Source of the DNA: Neolewinella lacunae
GTDB taxonomy: Bacteria > Bacteroidota > Bacteroidia > Chitinophagales > Saprospiraceae
Direction: 5' to 3'
Length of the DNA stretch: 64,000 bases
Assembly (NCBI RefSeq): GCF_014349155.1
Contig: NZ_JACSIT010000154.1
Coordinates: 150,300-214,299, forward strand
Within the stretch, counting starts at the first letter, position 1. Every line of letters starts with the position of its first letter. Below are positions 45,973-54,776 of the stretch, one piece after another. The position numbers and the translations under genes are program-made. The notes beneath the pieces are model-generated. The model ran no database searches. It worked only from the letters and a program-made list of their open reading frames with translations, and was not told where the DNA came from.

Positions 45973-46509
45973 TTAGGCCACTACCTTTTCGCGCATCGCC
46001 TCCTCGTACATTTTCTGGAGCTTCTTGCGCGCAAAGAAGATGCGGGACTTGATGGTGCCGAGCGGGCTGCCGAGCTGTTCAGCGATCTCGTCGTACTTGT
46101 AGCCCTGGTAGGCCATCAGGAAGGGAACGCGGAAGTCATCCTGAAGGCGATCGACCAGTTCCTGCAGCTCGCTGAAGGTGACATCGTTTTCCCCATCGTT
46201 GAGCACCGTCTTGTTGCCACTATTGATGTAGTAGTTGTTCGGCGTCTGGTCGATGATCAGGTTACGGCGCACCTTTTTGCGGTAGTTGTTGATGAAGATA
46301 TTGCGCATGATCGTCACTGCCCAGGCCTTGAAGTTGGTGCCCGGGTTGTACTTCTCGGCGTTGGTCATGATGCGTAGGGCAGTATCCTGGTAGAGATCTT
46401 CCGCGTCATTGAGGTTGCCGGTAAGCTTGAGACTGAAAGCACGCAAACTGTTCGTAATGGTACTCAGCAGATCCTGGATCTCTTTTTGTTGTTTTTTCGT
46501 TGCTTTCAT
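45973..46509 (-). CDS. ECF-type RNA polymerase sigma factor
   Basis: This 178-residue sigma-70 family factor has region 2 with NLNDAEDLYQDTALRIM and KAWAVTIMRNIFINNYRKK, and region 4 with LQDDFRVPFLMAYQGYKYDEIAEQLG and GTIKSRIFFARKKLQ. It belongs to the abundant Bacteroidota ECF class that lacks an adjacent anti-sigma gene. A consensus promoter precedes it and a strong terminator follows, so it is a single-gene unit divergent from an XRE regulator. Its regulon is unknown. Confidence 0.93.
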   Translation of the reverse strand: MKATKKQQKEIQDLLSTITNSLRAFSLKLTGNLNDAEDLYQDTALRIMTNAEKYNPGTNFKAWAVTIMRNIFINNYRKKVRRNLIIDQTPNNYYINSGNKTVLNDGENDVTFSELQELVDRLQDDFRVPFLMAYQGYKYDEIAEQLGSPLGTIKSRIFFARKKLQKMYEEAMREKVVA

Positions 46510-46547
46510 TTGGATAATTTTTTAGAGGGGCCTGTAAATTTATTTTA

Positions 46548-46578
46548 CAAAAATAAGCCCAGTTTAGAATCAATGCAA
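46548..46578 (-). promoter_or_regulatory. Promoter of the ECF sigma gene
   Basis: On the minus strand, TTG (46578-46576), 20 bp, then TATTTTTG (46555-46548), exact consensus spacing, 39 bp upstream of the ATG. Confidence 0.65.
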
Positions 46579-46720
46579 GTAAAAGGGCCAGTGGTACACC
46601 ATTGTTCGCAAAATTCGTACCACTTGTGTCCTTAAACGACGCCAAGCGGTAAAAAAACTTTACAAAGTCAACCATTTTTGTCAACGCATTGTAAATGTGT
46701 AGACTTTCTCCCTGATCGCC

Positions 46721-47242
46721 ATGAAAACCAAGGAAGCCCCTGAACTCCCCAGGCCCACATTGCCTAACTTCATCTCCTCTAACCTGAAAATCCTCCGTAA
46801 CCGTGCGGGATGGTCGCAGGCAGAGTTAGCGGAAAAGGTGTACCTCAACCGGGGCAACATCGCCAGCTACGAAAGTGGAACCGCCGAGCCAAGTATTTGT
46901 AAACTCCTCAGGTTCAGCAACTTATTCGGGGTAAACCCGCGGGATTTGACCCGGCGGGACCTTTCTATACCCGAAGAACTCGCCCTGGCGGAACTGGACC
47001 ACGAAAGCAGCAGCTTTGCCGAACAGGCACGCGTTGAGCAGTTTCGGGTACGGGCCCGGGAACTGGAAGAACTGGTACTTTCCTCCCAAAAGCTGTTCAC
47101 CTACAAGCGGGAAAAGCTGGTCAACCCCTGCAAAGAAGCCGAACTCCTGGCCGCCCAGTACCAGCAACTCTACGAAGTAACCCAGCAATTGCTTGCGGAG
47201 CACTGGCAGTTGCTCGGGGAAGTGGCTTGCCCATGCGAGTAA
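46721..47242 (+). CDS. XRE-family helix-turn-helix protein with coiled-coil tail
   Basis: This 173-residue protein has an HTH_3 domain (about 19-75: LKILRNRAGWSQAELAEKVYLNRGNIASYESG) preceded by a short proline-rich leader. The rest (80-165) is a predicted coiled coil rich in Glu, Leu and Gln, ending in CPC. It is likely a DNA-binding regulator that oligomerises through the tail. The ATG 46721 lies in the shared upstream region with the divergent ECF sigma gene. No target can be read. Confidence 0.85.
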   Translation: MKTKEAPELPRPTLPNFISSNLKILRNRAGWSQAELAEKVYLNRGNIASYESGTAEPSICKLLRFSNLFGVNPRDLTRRDLSIPEELALAELDHESSSFAEQARVEQFRVRARELEELVLSSQKLFTYKREKLVNPCKEAELLAAQYQQLYEVTQQLLAEHWQLLGEVACPCE

Positions 47243-47363
47243 CGGCCATTACGGCACGTTTACTGCCCTATTGGCAGGAGGAAGCCTTCGTTTTCCGATC
47301 TTTCAGGTAGCGCACCTTACCACCAGCACCCTTGCCTTTCTGCCCCATTCGGTTCCGCAGGGC

Positions 47364-48083
47364 TTATTTCTTCCCTCCGTCCCTGACCTCAAAGTTGAAG
47401 CCCTCTTTCTCCAGTTCGCGGTAGCGCTGCTCATCGAAACGGTAGAGTTTGGCTGGCCGGTGGGCGACGCCTTTCTGGACTTTACCTACGTCGCGCAGGA
47501 GGTCCATGCTCAGGATTTTCTTGCGGAAGTTGCGCTTTTCCAGTTCCGTGCCCCAGACGGATTCATAGAGGTGCTGGAGTTCCGTCAGGGTGAACGCCGG
47601 GGGGAGCAACTCGAAGCCGATGGGCCGGGTACGGATACTCTTCTTAAGGTGTTCCAGGGCTACCTGCACGATCTCCAGGTGGTCAAAAGCCAGCACGCCA
47701 AGTTCATCGATGAGGTGCCAGGTGATGTCCTGGGCCACCCCGGCGGCGCGGGGGCGGAAGTCGGCAATTTTGACCAGGCTGTAGTAAGCTACGGTAATGA
47801 CCCGGCCAAAGGCGTGGCGGTAGGGCGTCCCGAAGGTATGCAGCTGTTCGAGGTAGACATTCTCCATGCCCGTCATTTCCCGCAGTACCCGCTCCGCCGC
47901 CGCATCGAGGTCTTCGTACTGCTGCACGAAGTAGCCGGGGAGTGCCCAGTAATCGGCGTAGGGCTCTTCGTTGCGACGAATGAGGAGGATTTTGAGTTTG
48001 CCTTCGTCGAAGCCAAAAATCACGTTGTCCACGGTAAAGGCAGACTTGAAAAAGGAATCGAAGTAACGCTTGTCTGGCAGCAC
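47364..48083 (-). CDS. NrtR-type NUDIX transcriptional regulator
   Basis: This 239-residue protein has a NUDIX-like N-terminal domain (FTVDNVIFGFDEGKLKILLIRRNEEPYADYWALPGYFV) followed by a winged helix (about 150-225: FTLTELQHLYESVWGTELEKRNFRKKI). The NUDIX box is partly degenerate: it reads GYFV...EDLDAAAERVLREMTGM, lacking the usual EExG ending. It may therefore bind a nucleotide-sugar or NAD metabolite as ligand rather than hydrolyse it. NrtR and AraR-like members control NAD or sugar catabolic genes; no such operon is adjacent here. Confidence 0.85.
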   Translation of the reverse strand: MLPDKRYFDSFFKSAFTVDNVIFGFDEGKLKILLIRRNEEPYADYWALPGYFVQQYEDLDAAAERVLREMTGMENVYLEQLHTFGTPYRHAFGRVITVAYYSLVKIADFRPRAAGVAQDITWHLIDELGVLAFDHLEIVQVALEHLKKSIRTRPIGFELLPPAFTLTELQHLYESVWGTELEKRNFRKKILSMDLLRDVGKVQKGVAHRPAKLYRFDEQRYRELEKEGFNFEVRDGGKK

Positions 48084-48285
48084 GGAAGGGAAGGTAGGAG
48101 GTGGGCAAAGATAGTATGCAAGTTAAGAGCACGGTGGATTTTAGAAAGGAGGCTGTTACCAGCGCGTATTGCAGAACCTGCGCCAGTAAATTTCCTGAAG
48201 CAGCAATGGCCAGTGCCTGCTGCGCAGGATTTTTGAACCACTAAGAACACGAAGAGGGACTAAGACCCGACTTCGCTCCCCATTT

Positions 48286-48327
48286 GGGGTTGGGGGGCCA
48301 ACGTTCCCTGCACCTGCGGCCGCGCCC
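48286..48327 (+). repeat. Composite repeat: G/C hairpin plus 18-bp repeat, copy 13
   Basis: CTCCCCATTTGGGG and GGGGGG (48286-48298) precede, by a short spacer with TTCCCT, a perfect GCACCTGCGGCCGCGCCC (48310-48327). Confidence 0.7.
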
Positions 48328-48430
48328 TCGCCAGTCAGCCCACGGTACGAGCACAGTGCTTACCTTGCGCAGCAATAACCCCAGTGCCGGGATTTTCCCT
48401 TTTCACCCTCCACGTGCCAAGCTGCTACCT

Positions 48431-48913
48431 ATGGACAACCGCCCCATCCTGACCGAACAACAACGCGAAGTGCCGCAACTGCGGTGGGTAGACAGCTACA
48501 GCCGACTGCTCGATAGCAAGTTCCGCATCCCGGGAACCGATATCCGCTTCGGTGTCGACTTTCTCCTGGGGCTGATTCCCGGGGCGGGCGACCTGACCTC
48601 GCTGGCCATGTCGGGCCTGCTCATCGTTACGATGGCAAAGCACGGTGCCAGCCCCCGCCTGGCCGCCCGGATGCTTTTCAACGTGGGCCTGGATGCCCTG
48701 GTTGGCACCGTACCCATTCTGGGCAATCTCTTCGACCTGGTCTTCAAAGCCAATTACCGCAACGCGGTGCTCATGCGCGAATACTACGACGAGGGCCGCC
48801 ACACCGGAAGCGTCTGGCCCGTCATCCTGATGGTGCTCGGGGGCATTTTCCTGATCTTTTTCCTCACCATCTGGGCCGTCATCGCCCTGTTCAGCTGGCT
48901 GCTGGGTGGATGA
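48431..48913 (+). CDS. DUF4112 domain membrane protein
   Basis: This 160-residue protein matches the DUF4112 pattern. A leader RWVDSYSRLLDSKFRIPGTDIRFGVDFLLGLIPGAGD is followed by a hydrophobic segment (LTSLAMSGLLIVTM), a second amphipathic region NVGLDALVGTVPILGNLFDLVFKANYRN, and a C-terminal transmembrane helix (VILMVLGGIFLIFFLTIWAVIALFSW). Function is unknown in the family. ATG 48431 is chosen; the upstream frame translates the composite repeat. Confidence 0.85.
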   Translation: MDNRPILTEQQREVPQLRWVDSYSRLLDSKFRIPGTDIRFGVDFLLGLIPGAGDLTSLAMSGLLIVTMAKHGASPRLAARMLFNVGLDALVGTVPILGNLFDLVFKANYRNAVLMREYYDEGRHTGSVWPVILMVLGGIFLIFFLTIWAVIALFSWLLGG

Positions 48914-48927
48914 TAACTGCTCGGCGG

Positions 48928-49476
48928 CTAAAACCGGCAACTCACTCCGGCGGCCACCCCGTCCACACTAACGATCCGGTCCAGCCGCAACCAGGTGCCA
49001 CTGCCCAATTGCACGTATTCTTCGGTGCGTACCGTTTTGGTATTGCTGAGGCGGGTTTCCGTGTGGTTTACCTCCCCGTCAATGCCACGGTAGCTGAGCG
49101 ACACGGTGCGGCGGGTGACGATGGCCGCTTCGAAATGATCGTAGAAGTTGCAATCGATGGGCCGGTAGTTCGTCCGGGGTAAGGCTTCCAGGGCAGTCAG
49201 GTACCCGGCTACCCGTCCGGGTTCAAACGGGTGGTACTGAAGGTCCGTCAGCTGGGCGGCCTCGGGCCAGTCTGGGGCGAAGGAAAGGGCGGGCCTCCCG
49301 TGCCGGCGCAACGAACGAATACCTTCCCATTCCTCCTCCGTTGGTCGCGTAAAAATGAGCAGGCCATCAACGGCCCAGGGCGGGTCCTCGGCCAGCAAGG
49401 CGAGCGGTGCCGTCCAGGTACCCGCAGCCAGGTCCGCAGGCGGCACACCGCAGTAGCGCAAGGTCAGGGCCCCCAT
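48928..49476 (-). CDS. Protein with C-terminal Rho-binding antiterminator (Rof/YaeO-like) domain
   Basis: This 182-residue protein has a C-terminal domain (about 104-176) resembling Rof/YaeO: YRPIDCNFYDHFEAAIV matches the family signature Y-x-P-I-[ND]-C-x-x-Y-D-x-x-E, and the domain ends EYVQLGSGTWLRLDRIVSVDG like the last two Rof strands. Rof inhibits Rho by binding its primary RNA site. The N-terminal 100 residues (LRYCGVPPADLAAGTW and onward) are unrecognised, so this would be an enlarged version. It follows a cupin gene by two bases. Whether it touches Rho is inference. Confidence 0.65.
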   Translation of the reverse strand: MGALTLRYCGVPPADLAAGTWTAPLALLAEDPPWAVDGLLIFTRPTEEEWEGIRSLRRHGRPALSFAPDWPEAAQLTDLQYHPFEPGRVAGYLTALEALPRTNYRPIDCNFYDHFEAAIVTRRTVSLSYRGIDGEVNHTETRLSNTKTVRTEEYVQLGSGTWLRLDRIVSVDGVAAGVSCRF

Positions 49477-49478
49477 AC

Positions 49479-49808
49479 TTAAAGGCGGTAATCTTCGCGG
49501 ACGGGAGCGAAAACGTCAATGATGTGGCATTCGGTCAGCGCGACACCGCCGTGGGAAACGTTGCCGGGGATGACGGCGACGTCGCCGGGCCCGCAAATCC
49601 TTACTTCTCCGCCAATGTCGAAACGAAACTGGCCCGCCAGGACGGTAGAGGTCTGCTCGTGGGGGTGGTGATGCTGTGGAAGTTCCGTCCCCGCCGCGAT
49701 GCGGAAGTCGCCGATGCTGACGTGGTCCGTGTGTACCAGATGGCCGACGATGCCGGGAAAAACTTCCTGCCGGGGAAGGTCTGCCACCTTGTTGAGGTAA
49801 AAGGACAT
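49479..49808 (-). CDS. Cupin domain protein
   Basis: This 109-residue single-domain cupin has motif 1 as GTELPQHHHPHEQTSTVLAG, with the histidine cluster and glutamate that bind a metal, and motif 2 as GPGDVAVIPGNVSHGG, with the C-terminal histidine ligand. Small cupins act as isomerases, dioxygenases or ligand sensors; none can be specified. It is two bases upstream of the Rof-like gene and 65 bp downstream of an SDR gene on the same strand, probably one operon. Confidence 0.87.
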   Translation of the reverse strand: MSFYLNKVADLPRQEVFPGIVGHLVHTDHVSIGDFRIAAGTELPQHHHPHEQTSTVLAGQFRFDIGGEVRICGPGDVAVIPGNVSHGGVALTECHIIDVFAPVREDYRL

Positions 49809-49873
49809 AAGCTGAAATTTTGGTCGGGAAGATCGAGGGACAGCGCCCGAAGAAAAGACGGTCCGTAAGTGGT

Positions 49874-50650
49874 TTAGCCCGTGATGTGGCGCACGAGGCC
49901 GCCGTCAACGCTGATCGTCTGGCCAGTCAGGTAGCCCGCAACGGGAGAAAGCAACATGGCGGCGATGGCAGCAAAGTCGGCGGGTACTCCAAGCTGTTTG
50001 GTCGCCGTCTCAGCGGTAAACTGGGCTTCGACTTCCGCGAGGGGCAGGCCCTGAATGTCGGCCGATTTTTCCAAAACGGTAGTGATGCGGGGCGTGGCGT
50101 GGTAGCCGGGGGCAAGGATATTGGCGGTGATGCCGGCCTCCCCTACTTCGCGGCTGAGGGTTTTGACGTAGCCGGCCACACCCGCGCGGAGGGCATTGCT
50201 GAGCACCAGGTTATCGATGGGTTGCTTGATGGAAACGCTTTCGAGGTACAACAGGCGTCCACCCCCGCGCTTGCGTAAGCCCGGGAGCAGCGCGGCGGTC
50301 AGTTGTACTTTCCAGCGGAAGGTACTGGCGAAGGCGCGGTCCCAGTCTTCCATGCGGAGTTCTTCGACGCGGCCGGTGGGTGGCCCACCGGCGTTGAAAA
50401 CACAGCCGTAGAGGGGAAAGCCATTGAGGTAATCGGCCAGGTTTCTTACGGCGGTGGCGTCGGTGAGGTCCGCAGCGTAGGGCGTAAAAGTTTTGCCGAC
50501 CCGCTCGGCCACGGCATCCAGTTTGTCTTGTCCGCGTGCAATACCAATCACCTGGGCCCCTTCCGCCAGCAAGCGCTCCGCGACGGCCAGGCCCAGCCCG
50601 CTCGTAGCTCCGCCCACGGCGATGATTCGGTCTTTCAGTGCTAAGTCCAT
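49874..50650 (-). CDS. Atypical SDR family oxidoreductase
   Basis: This 258-residue Rossmann-fold protein has the dinucleotide loop GGATSGLGLAVAERL (13-27), the D61-LTD adenine motif, NAGG (86-89) and the C-terminal GYLTGQTISVDGG. In place of the YxxxK catalytic pair, NLVLSNALRAG puts L148 and N152 at the tyrosine and lysine positions. That is typical of a divergent SDR subfamily and argues against classical ketoreductase chemistry. The serine region is LESVSIKQP. It heads a probable three-gene operon with the cupin and Rof-like genes. Confidence 0.85.
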   Translation of the reverse strand: MDLALKDRIIAVGGATSGLGLAVAERLLAEGAQVIGIARGQDKLDAVAERVGKTFTPYAADLTDATAVRNLADYLNGFPLYGCVFNAGGPPTGRVEELRMEDWDRAFASTFRWKVQLTAALLPGLRKRGGGRLLYLESVSIKQPIDNLVLSNALRAGVAGYVKTLSREVGEAGITANILAPGYHATPRITTVLEKSADIQGLPLAEVEAQFTAETATKQLGVPADFAAIAAMLLSPVAGYLTGQTISVDGGLVRHITG

Positions 50651-50736
50651 ATCCCCTGCATTTATGGCGGCTAAGGTAGGCGCTACCCTGCGGATGGCCC
50701 ACTTTTCATACCTCCTTTTGCCCCTGCGCTACACTT

Positions 50737-52233
50737 CTAACGACTCAGCGCGGCTTGCAGAGCGGCGGCGGGCTGGACGATGCGGCCGGTGTAAGCTGTT
50801 TCGGCACCGTCTTTGCCCGTTTGTTGCAAAATGCGGTAGGCCTGGGCGGCGGTCAGGTCGGGGTTAACGGAGCGCATGACGCCGAGCAGGCCCGCGACGA
50901 AGGGGCAAGCCATGCTCGTGCCGCTGTAGGCCGCGTACTTGCTGTTGGGAGTGGTGCTGAAGATGGCTACCCCGGGAGCGGCGATGCCCTGGGCAAGGTT
51001 ATTGACCTTATTGCTGAAGGGAGCCCGGAGAAGGTGTTGGTCGATGGCCGCGACGGCAATAATCCCTTGGGCATTGGCGGGGGAGTAGTTGGCTGCATCG
51101 CGGTTGCTGTTGCCGGCGGCGGCAATGACGATGGCCCCGTGGCGGGTAGCGTACTTGATGGCCTGGGAGTAGGCTTGCTGCCGGCTCTGGTTGCTGGGGC
51201 CACCCAGGGAAAGCGAGATTACGTCTACCCCCTCGTCGGCCGCCTCAATGATGCCGGCGATGATGCTTTTTTGGGTCCCCATACCGCCCGAGCCCAGGAC
51301 TTTGATACTGGTTACCTCCACAAAAGCACCGCGGCCGGTACCGGCCAGGCTACCGATGCCGATGCCGTTGTTGGTTACCCCGGCGGCGATGCCGGCGCAG
51401 TGGGTGCCGTGGCCCATGGGGTCGTTGTCGTACTTGCTCTCCACGGAGAAGTAGTTGGCGCGCAGGTCTTCGTGGGCCGCGTCAACGCCCGTATCGAGGA
51501 TGGCGATGCGGGCCTTCTTGCGCGGCGTCTGGCTGGCCAGCAGGCGGTAGTAGGCATCCATATTGAGGGCTTCCATGGCCCACTGCTGGTCGGTATCCGG
51601 GTCATTAATGCCCAGGGCCGGGTTTTGCTTGTTGGCTTCGACGGGTTCGGCGACGAGTGGTTCGGCGACGATGATTTCGTTGGGCTCGAAGTAGGCTACC
51701 GAGGCCAGGCCCGCCAGCTGGCTTTCGGCCAGGGCGACGTCGGCGACGTCCACCACAAAGTAGTTATCGAGGTAGGTGGAGGCGGCGTCCTGGGGCTGGA
51801 AGGCGGGAGTGATCGTCCAGCCCAGGCGGGCGGCATCCTGGGCGAAGGCCTGGCCGGCCGGGCCTTCCTTAGCCTCTACCAAAAATTCTGCGTCGGCAGG
51901 CAGGGCCGGGGCATTGCTCGCCTCCAGCGCACCGGGTCCTGCCATGCCCTGCAGGAAGTGGGCGGCCACAAAAATCCCGAGGATGATGACGATGGCCAGC
52001 CAGATGGGCACCCGGCGCGCTACGGCCAGGCTCTGTACCAAACCGACCATGCCGATGAGCATAAAGTCGCGCACAATCCGGGGAATGGCCTCGTTCAGCG
52101 TGGAAGCCGAATCGTAATCCCGCCACAACAGCAGGCCAACGCCCGCGTAGGTTGCCAGCATCCACAGGGTGGAGTCTTTGAAATTACGACGCCAGAACCA
52201 GATACAAAGAAGGAGGGCGGCCAAATAGAGCAT
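50737..52233 (-). CDS. Membrane-anchored S8 subtilisin-like peptidase
   Basis: This 498-residue serine protease has about four hydrophobic helices at the N-terminus (1-95) instead of a plain signal peptide. An I9-like propeptide region follows (about 114-190, ADAEFLVEAKEG to VAYFEPNEIIVAEP), then a complete subtilase domain. Catalytic residues are D247 (AILDTGVD), H275 (GHGTHCAG), oxyanion N375 (AAAGNSN) and S440 (SGTSMACPF). The protease domain should be tethered to the membrane, and topology with four helices would keep it on the same side as the N-terminus. Substrate unknown. A polytopic anchor on a bacterial subtilase is uncommon. Confidence 0.88.
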   Translation of the reverse strand: MLYLAALLLCIWFWRRNFKDSTLWMLATYAGVGLLLWRDYDSASTLNEAIPRIVRDFMLIGMVGLVQSLAVARRVPIWLAIVIILGIFVAAHFLQGMAGPGALEASNAPALPADAEFLVEAKEGPAGQAFAQDAARLGWTITPAFQPQDAASTYLDNYFVVDVADVALAESQLAGLASVAYFEPNEIIVAEPLVAEPVEANKQNPALGINDPDTDQQWAMEALNMDAYYRLLASQTPRKKARIAILDTGVDAAHEDLRANYFSVESKYDNDPMGHGTHCAGIAAGVTNNGIGIGSLAGTGRGAFVEVTSIKVLGSGGMGTQKSIIAGIIEAADEGVDVISLSLGGPSNQSRQQAYSQAIKYATRHGAIVIAAAGNSNRDAANYSPANAQGIIAVAAIDQHLLRAPFSNKVNNLAQGIAAPGVAIFSTTPNSKYAAYSGTSMACPFVAGLLGVMRSVNPDLTAAQAYRILQQTGKDGAETAYTGRIVQPAAALQAALSR

Positions 52234-52589
52234 ACCAGGGAAATTTTGGTTCTAAGATAGGTTGCTGGCCGCAAAGGCCCAGGCATTTTCGATGAGGGTC
52301 GCGGCATTTTCGACCGACATTCCGGGATACTAACGACCTTACGCCACGAAAAGATGCCCTTTGAGGGTCTTTTGGCGGTTCTGGCGGGCGCGGACGCAGG
52401 TGCTCGGTAAAGACGTAAAAGCCCAGTACGACTCCACCGGATAATTTCCAGCAATCGGGTCCTTCCGCTGAACGACTCAGGTACTTTCCACGCTTACGTA
52501 GTGACGCCGGGGAAAGGAGGCCCGACCTTCCCTGGTCCTCCCGCCCAGCCCCGCCTCAACCCTACAGTCTTTTCTTCATTTACTGCTCT
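52234..52589. other. 356-bp divergent intergenic region
   Basis: It separates the leftward subtilase gene from the rightward TonB-dependent receptor gene. It holds one interspersed repeat (52386-52403). I see no further gene or consensus promoter. Confidence 0.5.
52386..52403 (-). repeat. Interspersed 18-bp repeat, copy 14
   Basis: The minus strand reads GCACCTGCGTCCGCGCCC, one substitution from consensus. Confidence 0.65.
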
Positions 52590-54596
52590 ATGCGTTACCT
52601 CTCCCTGCTTTTTCTGTTATTCCCTGGCACCTGCGTGCGCGCCCAAGTGGCCGATACCCTGTTGGAGTACATCGCTCCGCTGGCGACGGTGCGCGCTTAC
52701 GGTATCCCGCTAACCAGTACGCTGGCCGCCCCGGTGAGCAGCCTGACGGAGGCGGAACTGGACCGCTACGACAATTCTTCCCTCCTCAGTGCCCTGAACC
52801 GCCTGCCGGGCGTGCGCTTTGAAGAGCGGGCGACGGCCAGCTACCGCATTGCCATCCGCGGGGCCAGCCTCCGCTCCCCCTTCGGCGTACGCAATACGCA
52901 GGTCTACTGGAACGGGATTCCCTACGGAGACCCCGGCGGCGACGTACCGCTCAACTTCCTTGATGCCGTCAACATTGACCGTGCGGAGGTCATTCGCGGC
53001 CCGGCGGGCGGTTTCTACGGGCCGGGCACCGCCGGCACGCTGCTGCTGCGGACGTCTGCCCTTGACGAGCACCGGCCCGAGGCCACCATCACGGCCGGCT
53101 CTTACGGCTTTTTCCGCGCCGAAGTAAAGGCCGGCCGGGCCAACGCTACCGGCGGCGCAAACCAACTGCGCCTCGGCTACCAGCGCACCGACGGCTACCG
53201 CGAGCACAGCGCGATGGAGCGCTTCACCGTTCAGGCCTCCTCTACCCTGCGCGCGCCCCGCCCGGGGCAGCGCACGGACCTCCACGCCCTGTACTCGAAG
53301 CTCGACTACGAACTTCCCGGTGCCCTCACCCCCGAGCAATTTGCCGATGACCCCCGGCAGGCCCGGCCCGGCAGCGTCGATAAAAACGCCTCCATCCACT
53401 ACCACAACCTGCTGCTGGGCCTCACCGACGCCCGCCAGCTGGGCCGCTGGAGCAGCGAGCTGGCCCTCTACACCACCGGCTTTTACTTCGACCACCCCTT
53501 CAACGTCGACTACAAGCGCGAAGCCAACCTCGGCGGTGGCTTCCGGCTTGCCTTGCGCAGGGACCTGCACCAGGATCTCGCCCTCACCTTCGGTACCGAA
53601 TACCGCCTGCAATACCGGATGGGGCAAAACTTCAGCAACCCCGCCGGTGCTCCCGGAGAGCTGAACTTTGCCGACGAAATTTTCTCCCGCCAGGGCCTCC
53701 GCTTCGGCCAGCTCGTCTACACCCCCGGCGCGTGGGACTTCCACCTGGGCCTGAGCAATACCGGCCTGAGCTACGCCGTTGATCGCACCTTCGCCGCCAG
53801 CGGTCCGACGGGCCAGACCGACTTCCGCGCCCGACGCCCGTTGGCGCTGCGCCTGGCGGCTGGCCGTACCATCGGCCAGCACTATGTCTACGCCAGCCGG
53901 GCCGACGGGTTCAGCCCCCCGACCTTAGATGAGTTCCGGACCAACGAAGGCAGCCTCAACCTCGCGCTGGACCCCGAACTGGGCACCAACTACGAGCTGG
54001 GCTACCGCTACGCCACGGGCCGCTTCAGCGCGGAGGCCAGCGCTTTTTACTTTGCCCTCCGCGAAGCCATCACGAGTTTTACCGACGACCGGGGCACGCA
54101 GCTGTTCCGCAACGCTGGCCGCACCCGGCAGCAGGGCCTGGAGCTGGCGCTCAGCTACCACTTGCTCCGCCAGGCCCAGGAGGGCATTGACCTCCGTGGG
54201 GCGGCCAATTACACCTTTTACGACTTTACCTACCGGGAGTTTCAGCGGGGCACGACCGACTTCAGCGGGCAGCGCATCCCTGGGGCGGCACCGCACACTG
54301 TCAACCTGGAAGTCATCACCGCCCTGAAAAACGGATGGTTCCTGGACCTCTTCTACAACTTCACCGACGCCATTCCGCTGGACGACGCCAATGAGGTGCG
54401 GGCTTCTGCCTACCACTTCCTCCGCGCCAGCCTGGGCTACCGGACGGGGCGCCTGACCTTCTTTGCGGCGGGCGCCAACCTGCTGGGCGAAAAGATGAGC
54501 TTTGGCGACGACCTCAATCCGCAGTTTGGCCGGCGCTACTTCCAGCCCGCGCCGGGCCGCAATTGGCAACTGGGCGTCCGGCTGGCGGGGCGCTGA
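52590..54596 (+). CDS. TonB-dependent outer-membrane receptor
   Basis: This 668-residue receptor starts with a signal peptide (YLSLLFLLFPGTCVRAQ). A plug follows with SLLSALNRLPGVRFEERATASYRIAIRGASLRSPFG and the conserved VEVIRGP-like segment DRAEVIRGPAGGFYGPGTAGTLLL. The barrel ends with GRNWQLGVRLAGR. The N-terminal carboxypeptidase-like beta domain common in SusC proteins is absent and no SusD gene follows, so siderophore, vitamin or metal-chelate uptake is more likely than glycan uptake. Energy would come from a TonB complex such as the TonB encoded at 9553. Confidence 0.9.
   Translation: MRYLSLLFLLFPGTCVRAQVADTLLEYIAPLATVRAYGIPLTSTLAAPVSSLTEAELDRYDNSSLLSALNRLPGVRFEERATASYRIAIRGASLRSPFGVRNTQVYWNGIPYGDPGGDVPLNFLDAVNIDRAEVIRGPAGGFYGPGTAGTLLLRTSALDEHRPEATITAGSYGFFRAEVKAGRANATGGANQLRLGYQRTDGYREHSAMERFTVQASSTLRAPRPGQRTDLHALYSKLDYELPGALTPEQFADDPRQARPGSVDKNASIHYHNLLLGLTDARQLGRWSSELALYTTGFYFDHPFNVDYKREANLGGGFRLALRRDLHQDLALTFGTEYRLQYRMGQNFSNPAGAPGELNFADEIFSRQGLRFGQLVYTPGAWDFHLGLSNTGLSYAVDRTFAASGPTGQTDFRARRPLALRLAAGRTIGQHYVYASRADGFSPPTLDEFRTNEGSLNLALDPELGTNYELGYRYATGRFSAEASAFYFALREAITSFTDDRGTQLFRNAGRTRQQGLELALSYHLLRQAQEGIDLRGAANYTFYDFTYREFQRGTTDFSGQRIPGAAPHTVNLEVITALKNGWFLDLFYNFTDAIPLDDANEVRASAYHFLRASLGYRTGRLTFFAAGANLLGEKMSFGDDLNPQFGRRYFQPAPGRNWQLGVRLAGR
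52627..52644 (+). repeat. Interspersed 18-bp repeat, copy 15 (in a signal peptide)
   Basis: GCACCTGCGTGCGCGCCC, two differences from consensus, read in frame as GTCVRAQ at the signal-peptide end of the TonB-dependent receptor. Confidence 0.6.
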
Positions 54597-54605
54597 CGCA
54601 GGTGC
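54588..54605 (-). repeat. Interspersed repeat, degenerate copy 16 (across a stop codon)
   Basis: The minus strand reads GCACCTGCGTCAGCGCCC. The repeat contains the receptor stop codon TGA at 54594-54596. Confidence 0.5.
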
Positions 54606-54776
54606 AAGGGCGGAAATCAGGCAGTGGAAGTCTCCGCCCACTACATTGATATCCGGCTGTACCCCACTTCAACCCAACCCGCGTTTCTCGCAGGTGCCGG
54701 GATAAAATATCCGGGAATAATCCCTCACTACCGTCCGCTACTGCTTATTTTGCCCGGTACAACCGACTTACTTGCC

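Noticed and set aside
47193..48236. Rightward 347-codon open frame
   Set aside because: It is antisense to the NrtR-type regulator, whose domains are clear, and has no recognisable protein features.
52710..53882. Leftward 390-codon open frame
   Set aside because: It is a GC-driven shadow antisense to the TonB-dependent receptor plug and barrel.
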